Shown: positions 9,041 to 15,395 of the stretch, one piece after another
Position numbering within the stretch: position 1 is the stretch's first letter
How the letters are laid out: each line of letters starts with the position of its first letter
From: Clostridia bacterium
GTDB taxonomy: Bacteria > Bacillota > Clostridia > TANB77 > CAG-465
Reading direction: 5' to 3'
Assembly (NCBI GenBank): GCA_030524345.1
Contig: JAUNGP010000017.1
Coordinates: 1 to 32,421, forward strand
Length of the DNA: 32,421 nucleotides
The notes under the pieces: generated by a model
The model's input: the letters and a program-made list of their open reading frames with translations, nothing else
What the model was told of the DNA's origin: nothing
Database searches by the model: none
Made by a program: the position numbers and the translations under genes

Positions 9041-9113
9041 TTGCAAAAAAATATCGAATCTGTTAAAATTATAGGTAGTTTAGTATAAAATGTGTTATTT
9101 TATTACATTTTAT
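9041..9113 (+). promoter_or_regulatory. Promoter and leader inverted repeat of the envelope operon
   Basis: TTGCAA (9041-9046), 17 nt, TAAAAT (9064-9069). In the leader, ATAAAATGT (9085-9093) is inversely repeated as ACATTTTAT (9105-9113). The repeat is AT-rich, so a regulatory role is only possible. The operon likely covers the genes at 9142, 10174 and 11277. Confidence 0.5.
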
Positions 9114-9141
9114 TTAATATATTTAAGAAAGAGGGAAAAGA

Positions 9142-10143
9142 ATGAAAAAATTTCTAAAGGTATTTGTTTTGTTTTTATTATTTCAGATAATATACATTCC
9201 ATTGCTTTCAATAGGACTTATTTACTATGGGCCATTTAAAAATACACGTGAAATGATTGTTACTACTGCTATGACTACGATGACACATCAGTATTTTGCA
9301 ACTTGGTTTTTAAGTGATGAAGAAATCGAAGAAATATTAAAAAGAAATAGACCTCAGGAAGATGTAGAGGATACAGATGTAGGAAAAATAGAGATAGCCA
9401 ATAAGAATTCTAACGTAACAGATCCTAAGGAAGGAATTGAGATTGTTGATGTTAGTTCAGATACATACAATGGTTATCTTATGATAGTAAGTGATCCATC
9501 TCGTGTAAAAATTGCAACTGCTCCAAGAATGGGAACGGTGGGTGCTACAACATCTCAGATTGTAGAAGCATACGATGCAATAGCCGGAATTAACGCTGGA
9601 GGAATAGAAGATGATGCACTTAGTAATGGTGGAACTCCATCAGGTCTTTTAATAGAAGATGGAATTTTAAAAACCCCAGATGCTATAAGTGGTTCTTTTG
9701 CAGTAGTAGGTTTAGATAATGAAAATAGAATGGTAGTATCTAATAGTATTACATATGCAAGATTACAAGAACTTGGGGTAAGGGACGCGGTATCGTTTCA
9801 ACCTGTCATTATAGTTAATGGTCAGCCAACTATCTATTATGGTGATGGTGGTTGGGGAATTCAGCCAAGAACTGCGATTGCTCAAAGACAAGATGGAACA
9901 ATATTAATGCTTGTTATTGATGGTAGACGTGCTGGAAGTATAGGGGCTACTTTAAAAAATGTACAAGATATTTTGCTTGATTATGGAGCATATAATGCTT
10001 TTAACCTTGATGGTGGTGCATCTACAACAATGATTTTTGACTCAAAACTTGTAAATCAACCAAGTGATATTATGGGAGAAAGATATGTTTCTTCTGCATT
10101 TATTGTTACAAAGCCAAAAACACAAACAACTGCAAGTAACTAA
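9142..10143 (+). CDS. NAGPA-domain phosphodiester glycosidase, membrane-anchored
   Basis: A 333-residue protein with an N-terminal signal anchor (residues about 4-30) and an extracellular phosphodiester glycosidase (NAGPA, DUF2233-type) domain. Family features are INAGGI near residue 150, TPSGLLIEDG near 168, the QPRTAIAQRQDG segment and NLDGGASTTM near 290. The NLDGG loop is typical of the active site. Such enzymes remove phosphodiester-linked sugars and in bacteria are often found with exopolysaccharide or cell-wall polymer genes. Its partners here, a membrane-anchored protein and UppP only 30 and 14 bp further on, fit envelope polymer turnover, but the substrate is not known. GAGGG precedes the ATG. 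Confidence 0.88.
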   Translation: MKKFLKVFVLFLLFQIIYIPLLSIGLIYYGPFKNTREMIVTTAMTTMTHQYFATWFLSDEEIEEILKRNRPQEDVEDTDVGKIEIANKNSNVTDPKEGIEIVDVSSDTYNGYLMIVSDPSRVKIATAPRMGTVGATTSQIVEAYDAIAGINAGGIEDDALSNGGTPSGLLIEDGILKTPDAISGSFAVVGLDNENRMVVSNSITYARLQELGVRDAVSFQPVIIVNGQPTIYYGDGGWGIQPRTAIAQRQDGTILMLVIDGRRAGSIGATLKNVQDILLDYGAYNAFNLDGGASTTMIFDSKLVNQPSDIMGERYVSSAFIVTKPKTQTTASN

Positions 10144-10173
10144 TATAGAACTTAAGAGAAAAGGGGTAAATTA

Positions 10174-11262
10174 ATGGGAAGAAGAAGAGAAGGTAGTCAG
10201 AACAATGATTTAAATATCAAGTCGCATTCCAAGTTAAAGAGTTTTTTTAAGTATATCATTTCATTTACTTTAATAGGAACTTTAATTACCGTTCCGACTC
10301 TTATGTATGTAGATAATTTTATTTATAAGATATCACAATCAAGTATCAATAGTAATCCTATAAGAACATCTAATGAAGAAGAAATAGGAAATGCATTAAA
10401 TATAACATTAGAAGATGGTATCACAGATCTTCAGATATCTTATAATAATAAATATTATACTTATTTGAAAGACTCAAAAATATATATTAATGATTTAGAG
10501 ACAGGAGAAAACATTAATATTATTGAAGAGGAATATCCAATTTGTTATTATAATTTATTGTATGATAAGAATATGATCATGTATTTTGTGGAATACGAAG
10601 GAAGATATGCATCTACACTAACACTAAATACTTATGAAATTGATACTGAAAGACAGGCAGAATATAATAGTTTTACAGTATATAATTTTTCAAAGATTAA
10701 AGATATGAGTATGTCTCCAATTGTTAATATGATATATATTAATGTTGAGACAAAAACACAATATTCAAGTAATAACATTATTTATAAAATTGATCTGTTT
10801 AACAATATGAATCAGGTTAAATCTGGATTAATTATAGACAAAATGTATATGTTACAACATAAAGATAAGATATACTATGAAGATACAAGATATAATATCT
10901 ATTCTGGTGGATATTACACTTTAAATCTGTTCAAGGAAGATGTAACAATGATTGGTTTGGATGAAGATGATAATCTATATTTCTTAACAGAGGATACCAA
11001 AAATAAAGTGTATGTTGTAAAGGATAACGAAATTATCAATACCATTGAGCTTAGTGATAGTGATATAGTAGATACATATACGAATTATAAAGGAGTATAT
11101 CTAATATATCCAACTTATATATTAAAAGTATCTGGTGATGATCCTTATAAACGAATTGGTAAACTATCAAAATATGTGACTTTTGAGGCTGTCAAAGGAG
11201 ATACAATGTATCTTAGAACAAAAGATAATAAATTGATCAGTACAGAATTACTAAAAAATTAA
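10174..11262 (+). CDS. Membrane-anchored extracellular repeat protein, function unknown
   Basis: A 362-residue protein with a very basic start (MGRRREG), one membrane segment at about 27-47 (YIISFTLIGTLITVPTLMYV) and a large outside domain. The domain contains repeated short units in which a YY/IY strand is followed by an acidic turn and another strand, for example KIYINDLETGE, IIYKIDLFNN, KIYYEDTRYN and NLYFLTEDTKN. This pattern suggests a beta-propeller or a related all-beta repeat, but no named family is certain. AAAGGGG lies 8 bp before the ATG. It sits between the NAGPA-type enzyme and uppP with gaps of 30 and 14 bp, so it is probably part of one envelope operon. Confidence 0.7.
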   Translation: MGRRREGSQNNDLNIKSHSKLKSFFKYIISFTLIGTLITVPTLMYVDNFIYKISQSSINSNPIRTSNEEEIGNALNITLEDGITDLQISYNNKYYTYLKDSKIYINDLETGENINIIEEEYPICYYNLLYDKNMIMYFVEYEGRYASTLTLNTYEIDTERQAEYNSFTVYNFSKIKDMSMSPIVNMIYINVETKTQYSSNNIIYKIDLFNNMNQVKSGLIIDKMYMLQHKDKIYYEDTRYNIYSGGYYTLNLFKEDVTMIGLDEDDNLYFLTEDTKNKVYVVKDNEIINTIELSDSDIVDTYTNYKGVYLIYPTYILKVSGDDPYKRIGKLSKYVTFEAVKGDTMYLRTKDNKLISTELLKN

Positions 11263-11276
11263 GGGGGAAATAAGGT

Positions 11277-12119
11277 TTGGACTTTATAGAAATTTTGAAG
11301 GCAATATTTATTGGAATCGTAGAAGGTATCACTGAGTGGTTGCCAATTAGTAGTACAGGGCATATGATCCTTGTAGATGAGTTTATAAAATTAAATATTT
11401 CAGAAGAATTTAAAGAATTCTTTTTGGTAGTAATACAACTTGGAGCTATTCTTGCAGTTGTAGTATTATATTTTAAAAAATTATTTCCATTTGAATTGAA
11501 AAAAATAGATGGAAAGAAAAAATTAGTATCTATTAAGGATACTTGGATTTTATGGGCAAAAGTTTTAGTGGCTTGTGTACCAGCAGGAATTATAGGACTT
11601 TTATTTGATGATTTATTAGATAAGTATTTATATAATCCTATTACTGTGGCTTTAATGTTAATACTATATGGTATTTTATTTATCATTGTAGAAAAAAGAA
11701 ATAAAGGTAAGGAATCGAAAATAAACACATTAAAAGATATCACCTTTAAAACAGCCTTAATTATAGGTGTATTTCAGGTACTTGCATTAATACCTGGCAC
11801 TTCAAGATCCGGCGCAACAATACTTGGTGCTATTTTAATTGGAACATCTAGAGAAATAGCTGCTGAATTTACTTTCTTTCTTGCAATACCTGTCATGGTT
11901 GGTGCAAGTCTTTACAAATTATTGAAGTTTATTGTAAAAGGAGTATTAATGACTTCTACTGAATTTGGAATTCTTGTATTTGGCACAATCACTGCATTTA
12001 TCGTTTCTATGGTTGCAATTAAGTTTTTAATGAAATATATTAAGAAAAATGATTTTACAGCGTTTGGATGGTATAGAATTGTACTTGGAGTTTTAGTGTT
12101 ATTGTTCTTTTTTATATAG
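11277..12119 (+). CDS. uppP: Undecaprenyl-diphosphatase UppP (BacA)
   Basis: A 280-residue polytopic membrane enzyme that dephosphorylates undecaprenyl pyrophosphate to recycle the lipid carrier for cell-wall synthesis. Overproduction of this family gives bacitracin resistance. The two signature motifs are present: [17 protein letters not shown] near residues 15-31, with the catalytic Glu-rich and Ser-Thr-Gly-His part, and PGTSRSGAT near 172-180. About eight hydrophobic segments are visible and the length is normal. The start is TTG at 11277, supported by AGGGGG about 9 bp upstream, which itself overlaps the stop of the previous gene. No in-frame ATG fits, because the conserved N-terminus begins here. 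A 15-bp terminator follows. Confidence 0.96.
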   Translation: MDFIEILKAIFIGIVEGITEWLPISSTGHMILVDEFIKLNISEEFKEFFLVVIQLGAILAVVVLYFKKLFPFELKKIDGKKKLVSIKDTWILWAKVLVACVPAGIIGLLFDDLLDKYLYNPITVALMLILYGILFIIVEKRNKGKESKINTLKDITFKTALIIGVFQVLALIPGTSRSGATILGAILIGTSREIAAEFTFFLAIPVMVGASLYKLLKFIVKGVLMTSTEFGILVFGTITAFIVSMVAIKFLMKYIKKNDFTAFGWYRIVLGVLVLLFFFI

Positions 12120-12144
12120 AAAAAAAGATAAATTAAGAATGGAG

Positions 12145-12182
12145 AAGAATGAGTTCTGTGTTACAGGATTCATTCTTTTTTA
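12145..12182 (+). terminator. Strong intrinsic terminator after uppP
   Basis: Positions 12145-12159 and 12163-12177 form a 15-bp stem with two G-U pairs and a GTT loop. It runs into a TTTTTT tract. Confidence 0.9.
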
Positions 12183-12280
12183 TATTGAATAGAATGATTA
12201 GTATCACTATTTTTTAATAAAACGCTTTATTTTTTGCAAAATATATAATATAATATAGAAAAATAAGGAGATTGATATTT

Positions 12281-13315
12281 ATGATGACATATAGTGAATT
12301 AATAAAGAATGTAAATATTTTGTTAGTGGACGATGATGAAGATTATCTATTGATGACAAATGCTTTTTTAAAACAATTAGGTTATAGTGTAGATACAGCA
12401 ATTAATGGTAAAGATGCATTAGAAAAATTAAATCGTAAAGATTATCAAATATTGTTACTAGATTATTTTATGCCAGAGATGAATGGAGAAGAAGTCATTA
12501 AAGAAATAAGAAAAAAGGATCAAGAGCTTATTATCATATTACAAACAGGATTTTCTGGACAAAAACCACCAATTGAAACAATGCAAAATTTGAATATACA
12601 AAATTATCATGATAAAACCGAAGGAATTGATCGACTAAATTTGGAATTGATATCTGCTATTAAAATTTTTAATCAGCAAAATCAAATTGAGCTTGCAAAG
12701 TATAGAACTAATGCAATTGGAAATTTAATTATTGGAGTAGCTCAAGAAATTAAGGCAAATCTTCTCTCTGTTAGTGCTGGAATAGAAGTAACAAATATGT
12801 TAATTCAAGACAAAAGTTTAATGATTGAAAGAGAAAATTTGGAGAGATTAAATAAATCATACAAAGGAAATAAAGATTCTTTAGAAAGAGTGGATAAAGT
12901 TTTAACTGCAATTATTAATCAGGTTACTACAGATGAAGACTATGTTATGCAGGATGAAGAGATTGTTGAAATTATCAAACTAATTCTTAAGAGCGTTTCT
13001 CGTGAAACTGGTGTTATATTAAATTCTAAAATTGCTTTAAAAGCAAAAAGTTATTTAAACGGATCTGTCAATGATGTGATATTTATTGTATGTGAAATAT
13101 TAAAGCAACTAATGGAATTACAAGAAAGAGGAACTAGTCTTGATTTTGTACTAACAGAAGATGAAAATAATTGGTATTTTAACATTTCAAGTGATAAGAT
13201 AAAGATGTTAAATGACACTAAGTTTTATTTGGTTAGAAAGATTATCATTTCAATAAAAAATATTGACATCCATGAAGAAGAAAATAGAATACAATTAATA
13301 TTGAAAAAGATATAG
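12281..13315 (+). CDS. Receiver domain fused to a degenerate histidine-kinase-like region
   Basis: A protein of about 344 residues. Residues 10-125 form a complete response-regulator receiver: acidic pocket DDD at 17-19, phospho-acceptor Asp61 (LLDYFMPEMNG), Thr89 and Lys112. No DNA-binding domain follows. Residues 135-344 instead resemble the dimerisation and ATPase regions of an NtrB-type sensor kinase. At the H-box, where VAHEINNPL-like sequence is expected, it reads VAQEIKANL, so the phospho-accepting His is Gln155. No clear N-, G1- or G2-box is seen after it, so kinase activity is unlikely. It may signal by dimerisation or binding after phosphorylation of Asp61. The start ATG 12281 is 10 bp after AAGGAG. 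The frame extends to a TTG at 12272, which overlaps the RBS zone. No cognate kinase is adjacent. Confidence 0.85.
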   Translation: MMTYSELIKNVNILLVDDDEDYLLMTNAFLKQLGYSVDTAINGKDALEKLNRKDYQILLLDYFMPEMNGEEVIKEIRKKDQELIIILQTGFSGQKPPIETMQNLNIQNYHDKTEGIDRLNLELISAIKIFNQQNQIELAKYRTNAIGNLIIGVAQEIKANLLSVSAGIEVTNMLIQDKSLMIERENLERLNKSYKGNKDSLERVDKVLTAIINQVTTDEDYVMQDEEIVEIIKLILKSVSRETGVILNSKIALKAKSYLNGSVNDVIFIVCEILKQLMELQERGTSLDFVLTEDENNWYFNISSDKIKMLNDTKFYLVRKIIISIKNIDIHEEENRIQLILKKI

Positions 13316-13323
13316 AAAAATAT

Positions 13324-13352
13324 TTGACAAGTATTTTGGAAAGTGTTATAAT
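13324..13352 (+). promoter_or_regulatory. Perfect sigma-A promoter for candidate RNA 1
   Basis: TTGACA (13324-13329), 17 nt, TATAAT (13347-13352). It starts 9 bp after the stop codon of the receiver-domain gene and has no protein-coding frame behind it. Transcription should begin near 13359. Confidence 0.9.
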
Positions 13353-13400
13353 TTGATTATCATTTTTTGATATTATCTTGTTAATACATGATTGATTTGT

Positions 13401-13465
13401 TTTTCATTTAGTTCTTGGAGAACACACTTTTTTTGTGAGAATCAGTTCGAATCTGATAATGAAAA
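13401..13465 (+). other. tRNA-like cloverleaf domain in RNA 1
   Basis: The acceptor-like stem TTTTCATT (13401-13408) pairs perfectly with AATGAAAA (13458-13465). After a 2-nt TA linker, as at tRNA positions 8-9, the D-arm-like hairpin is GTTC-TTGGA-GAAC (13411-13423) with GG in the loop. A short arm CAC-TTTTTTT-GTG (13425-13437) has a 7-nt loop. The T-arm ATCAG-TTCGAAT-CTGAT (13441-13457) has a canonical T-loop and abuts the acceptor stem with no linker. It is not a working tRNA: the anticodon-like stem is 3 bp, there is no CCA, and it lies inside a longer RNA. Confidence 0.6.
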
Positions 13466-13629
13466 TTTAGCACAAGCTTCATTGCCAAGAGCTTAGTGCT
13501 TAGTATAACTGATGAGGGAATACTAGTTTTGACGTTATATTAGGTTTTAGATAAAGGGAATTAAGAATTATCTTTGACTTGATATTACGAGATGAAACAG
13601 TAAAAAGTCAGTTATGCACTCCCCTTAGA

Positions 13630-13668
13630 AGAGCTAGTAGCAGGTTGACTGTTGCTAGTTCTTTTTTT
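13630..13668 (+). terminator. Intrinsic terminator of RNA 1
   Basis: AGAGCTAGTAGCA (13630-13642) pairs with TGTTGCTAGTTCT (13650-13662) around a 7-nt loop, a 13-bp stem with G-U pairs. Seven T follow. Confidence 0.9.
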
Positions 13669-13690
13669 ATAGAAAATATGAAATTTTAGT

Positions 13691-13719
13691 TGACAATGAA
13701 TAAAGTTTCATATATAATA
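13691..13719 (+). promoter_or_regulatory. Perfect sigma-A promoter for candidate RNA 2
   Basis: TTGACA (13691-13696), 17 nt, TATAAT (13714-13719), placed 22 bp after the RNA 1 terminator. Transcription should begin near 13725, directly before a strong 5' hairpin. Confidence 0.9.
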
Positions 13720-13777
13720 GAAATTGCTGGGGGATCCCTAGCAATGAAGTTAATACGAAATTGAATCTAATGTTTTT

Positions 13778-13841
13778 TCTCATCTTTGAATGGAAAGTGT
13801 AGTATTGATACTACAAATCAGTTCGAATCTGATATGAGGAC
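13778..13841 (+). other. tRNA-like cloverleaf domain in RNA 2
   Basis: The acceptor-like stem TTCTCAT (13778-13784) pairs with ATGAGGA (13835-13841) over 7 bp with one G-U. The D-arm-like hairpin is CTTT-GAATGG-AAAG (13785-13798), again with GG in the loop. The middle arm TGTAGTA-TTGA-TACTACA (13799-13816) is a perfect 7 bp. The T-arm ATCAG-TTCGAAT-CTGAT (13818-13834) abuts the acceptor stem. The 19 nt AATCAGTTCGAATCTGATA (13817-13835) are identical in RNA 1 (13440-13458), whereas all other arms differ in sequence but keep their pairing. Confidence 0.62.
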
Positions 13842-14055
13842 TGAACACAAATCATTTTTTATTTGGCGTTGTGCTAAAGGATTTGTCGTTCAAAGTGGCA
13901 TAGAGGAGGCCATCGAACCATTGTGAGTAGAATTTTTACAGAAGTTATAACAACATAGTTATTCCACTTCGTGACTTAAAATATCCATTCGTAATCAAAA
14001 ATTCTGTAACGATGGCTGCTCATAATGGTAATCGATGGAATCTAATGCCAAAATT

Positions 14056-14088
14056 AAACTAGTAATGATTAATTACTAGTTTTTTTTA
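14056..14088 (+). terminator. Intrinsic terminator of RNA 2
   Basis: AAACTAGTAAT (14056-14066) pairs perfectly with ATTACTAGTTT (14072-14082) and continues into a run of T. Confidence 0.9.
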
Positions 14089-14415
14089 TATAAATATTAC
14101 TACTTTATGTGAATCGAAGTACCGAATAGTTGTATGCTAAGATTCACTTATCTTATGGCATTGTATAAAATAGACATTGCCAAATTTCATTTTATTATGA
14201 TAGGTTAAGAATAGGGTTTTATGAAGATATATGATAGGAATTGATTATCTTTACTTTAACATAAATTTTTAAGTTACCAGATAAAAGTTTCCAATGTATA
14301 TATTGCAATTATGCATATATTATGTTATTATATTAACATAATATATATAATCTCTTTGAAAAGTATAAGAATTCTTAGGGGGATGTCTCTGAAACAATTA
14401 AAAGGAGGTACACTT
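14089..14415 (+). other. Gene-free leader region with a palindrome and likely promoter
   Basis: No protein or RNA gene is supported in this 327-nt stretch. GTGAATC (14109-14115) can pair with GATTCAC (14141-14147), but no promoter or terminator frames that hairpin. Near the next gene, ATATATTATGTTA (14315-14327) is repeated inversely as TAACATAATATAT (14334-14346) with a 6-nt gap. TTGCAA (14303-14308), 17 nt, TATTAT (14326-14331) is a possible promoter overlapping this repeat; a TATAAT also lies at 14346-14351. The repeat could be an operator for the 14416 gene. Confidence 0.4.
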
Positions 14416-15087
14416 ATGCCAAATTACATTATGATTCAAATGGAAAATCGGATAACACATTTACTAAATGAAGACTTTTCTTCGGTAACATTTGCTATTC
14501 AAAAAGGAGAAATGGATTCTGTATTGAAAGAAGAATTGAAGAATCATTCAATCTGGTGTGATCAGGTTTTTGACCACTATGAGTTATTTTCAGATCACTT
14601 AGAGTTTGTTGAATTTACTGCTCCATTATATACATACAATGGAAAAGAAAAGCCTAAACTAACATCAGAATCACAGACAATTCTATGTATCATTCCATTG
14701 GATTACGAAAGGGCTAAAACAGTTTTTTTGACTTGCAAAGAAATCGTAACTAAAAAACTCGCATCATATTTTGATTATATCTATAATAGCCGTACTCTTG
14801 ATAAAGGAATGTCGTCTACAATTCATTTTAATGATATATTTACTATTGAATATATTCCAGATGAATATGAAAAATATATTCCAAAAAAATACATAAAAGT
14901 ATATGAGTGGCGAACAAATTTAAACTCACGTCTTGTCCTTTTTATAAAAAAACAAGATGCTAACGGTGATGTAGTTAAAATAAAAGTAGAAGACCAAATA
15001 AAAAGGGTTATTCTTGAGGATCATGGAGAAAAACTAAAAAATGTAGCTAAAATAATAAATGCAAGTAGAATAGAAATAATTAGCTGA
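14416..15087 (+). CDS. Cytoplasmic protein of unknown function
   Basis: A 223-residue protein that I do not recognise. It has no signal peptide or membrane segment. The composition is mixed, with many aromatic residues and a Lys/Val-rich C-terminal third (VVKIKVEDQIKRVILEDHGEKL). The open frame extends upstream to 14311, but that part overlaps the AT palindrome and has no ribosome site. ATG 14416 has AAAGGAGGT 7 bp before it and is the clear start. The gene is single, follows the two structured RNAs, and ends at a terminator. Whether it is functionally linked to the RNAs is unknown; their intervening terminators argue against a cis-regulatory leader. Confidence 0.75.
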   Translation: MPNYIMIQMENRITHLLNEDFSSVTFAIQKGEMDSVLKEELKNHSIWCDQVFDHYELFSDHLEFVEFTAPLYTYNGKEKPKLTSESQTILCIIPLDYERAKTVFLTCKEIVTKKLASYFDYIYNSRTLDKGMSSTIHFNDIFTIEYIPDEYEKYIPKKYIKVYEWRTNLNSRLVLFIKKQDANGDVVKIKVEDQIKRVILEDHGEKLKNVAKIINASRIEIIS

Positions 15088-15097
15088 ATATCAATAG

Positions 15098-15136
15098 TGA
15101 GGTAGAAAATGAAGTTTTCTGCCTCAGCTTTTTTTA
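15098..15136 (+). terminator. Intrinsic terminator after the 14416 gene
   Basis: TGAGGTAGAAAA (15098-15109) pairs with TTTTCTGCCTCA (15115-15126), a 12-bp stem with one G-U. GC then TTTTTTTT follows. Confidence 0.88.
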
Positions 15137-15184
15137 TGTTGGTATCAAAATAACTGAGAATAGAACCATATAAAAGAAAGGTAG

Positions 15185-15361
15185 CAAATCAACATTAGTA
15201 TAGATAGGGTAGGATTTTTACAATTCGCTATGGAATTACTTATCCAAAATGTAGTACAAGAAGTTGGAATAAAAAAGTATTCAGGTAATAGTAAATTACA
15301 ATTTTTGGAATAGCTATATTTTGCCAGAGAGTATCTAAAAAGTAAAGTATCCAATAACTAA
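15185..15361 (+). pseudogene. Possible decayed coding remnant in a gene-free gap
   Basis: The gap 15137-15395 has no intact gene. One forward frame, 15185-15310, is open for 42 codons and reads like protein (DRVGFLQFAMELLIQNVVQE and onward), then continues past a TAG at 15311 for 15 more codons to a TAA at 15359. It is bounded upstream by another TAG at 15182. There is no start codon with a ribosome site. This may be the tail of a broken gene or chance; the family is not recognised. Confidence 0.22.
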
Positions 15362-15395
15362 AAAACAGCTAAAAATTAGTGATTTTTTGTTATGA

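Larger units (their letters stand above)
13359..13668 (+). ncRNA. Candidate structured RNA 1 (about 310 nt) with a tRNA-like cloverleaf
   Basis: A non-coding unit bounded by a perfect promoter and a strong terminator, with no ORF of useful size. Going 5' to 3' it contains a T/A-rich leader; a tRNA-like cloverleaf at 13401-13465; a hairpin in which TAGCAC/AAGCT (about 13468-13479) pairs with AGCTT/GTGCTTA (about 13490-13502) with small bulges; and a long-range stem where ATAACTGA (13505-13512) pairs with TCAGTTAT (13608-13615). That stem encloses about 95 nt, including AGATAA (13549-13554) paired with TTATCT (13568-13573). The terminator hairpin closes it. I do not recognise the family. It is not a T-box, tmRNA, 6S, SRP or RNase P RNA by the motifs I can recall. 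The function is unknown. The downstream neighbour is a second RNA of similar plan. Confidence 0.65.
13725..14088 (+). ncRNA. Candidate structured RNA 2 (about 360 nt) with a tRNA-like cloverleaf
   Basis: A non-coding unit with its own perfect promoter and terminator. Visible structure, 5' to 3': a 9-bp hairpin TTGCTGGGG/CCCTAGCAA (13725-13745, loop GAT); a tRNA-like cloverleaf (13778-13841); a hairpin in which TGAAC plus ACAAATC (13843-13854) pairs with GATTTGT plus GTTCA (13880-13892), with an inner TTTGGC/GCTAAA stem; and a long composite arm. In that arm TGGCATAGA (13896-13904) pairs with 14041-14050, CCATCGA (13910-13916) with TCGATGG (14032-14038), the 11 nt at 13917-13927 with 14019-14029, and AGAATTTTT (13929-13937) with AAAAATTCT (13997-14005). 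A second CGATGGC at 14010-14016 could compete for 13909-13915. The family is not recognised. The nested helices and shared cloverleaf make chance unlikely. Confidence 0.68.

Noticed and set aside
13401-13465. A functional tRNA gene (TTT anticodon-like loop)
   Set aside because: There is no CCA, the anticodon-like stem is 3 bp, and the domain is inside a longer promoter-to-terminator unit; it is better called tRNA-like.
13359-14088. tmRNA or two-piece tmRNA
   Set aside because: No tag-peptide reading frame ending in an Ala-Leu-Ala-Ala-type sequence and no CCA end were found, and the T-arm is internal and not at the 3' end.
14109-14183. A third structured RNA (GTGAATC/GATTCAC and TGGCA/TGCCA pairings)
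   Set aside because: The stems are short, and no promoter or terminator frames them.
13725-14415. T-box or other riboswitch controlling the 14416 gene
   Set aside because: Neither RNA has the T-box GGTGG core, and about 330 nt including a separate likely promoter lie between the RNA 2 terminator and the gene.
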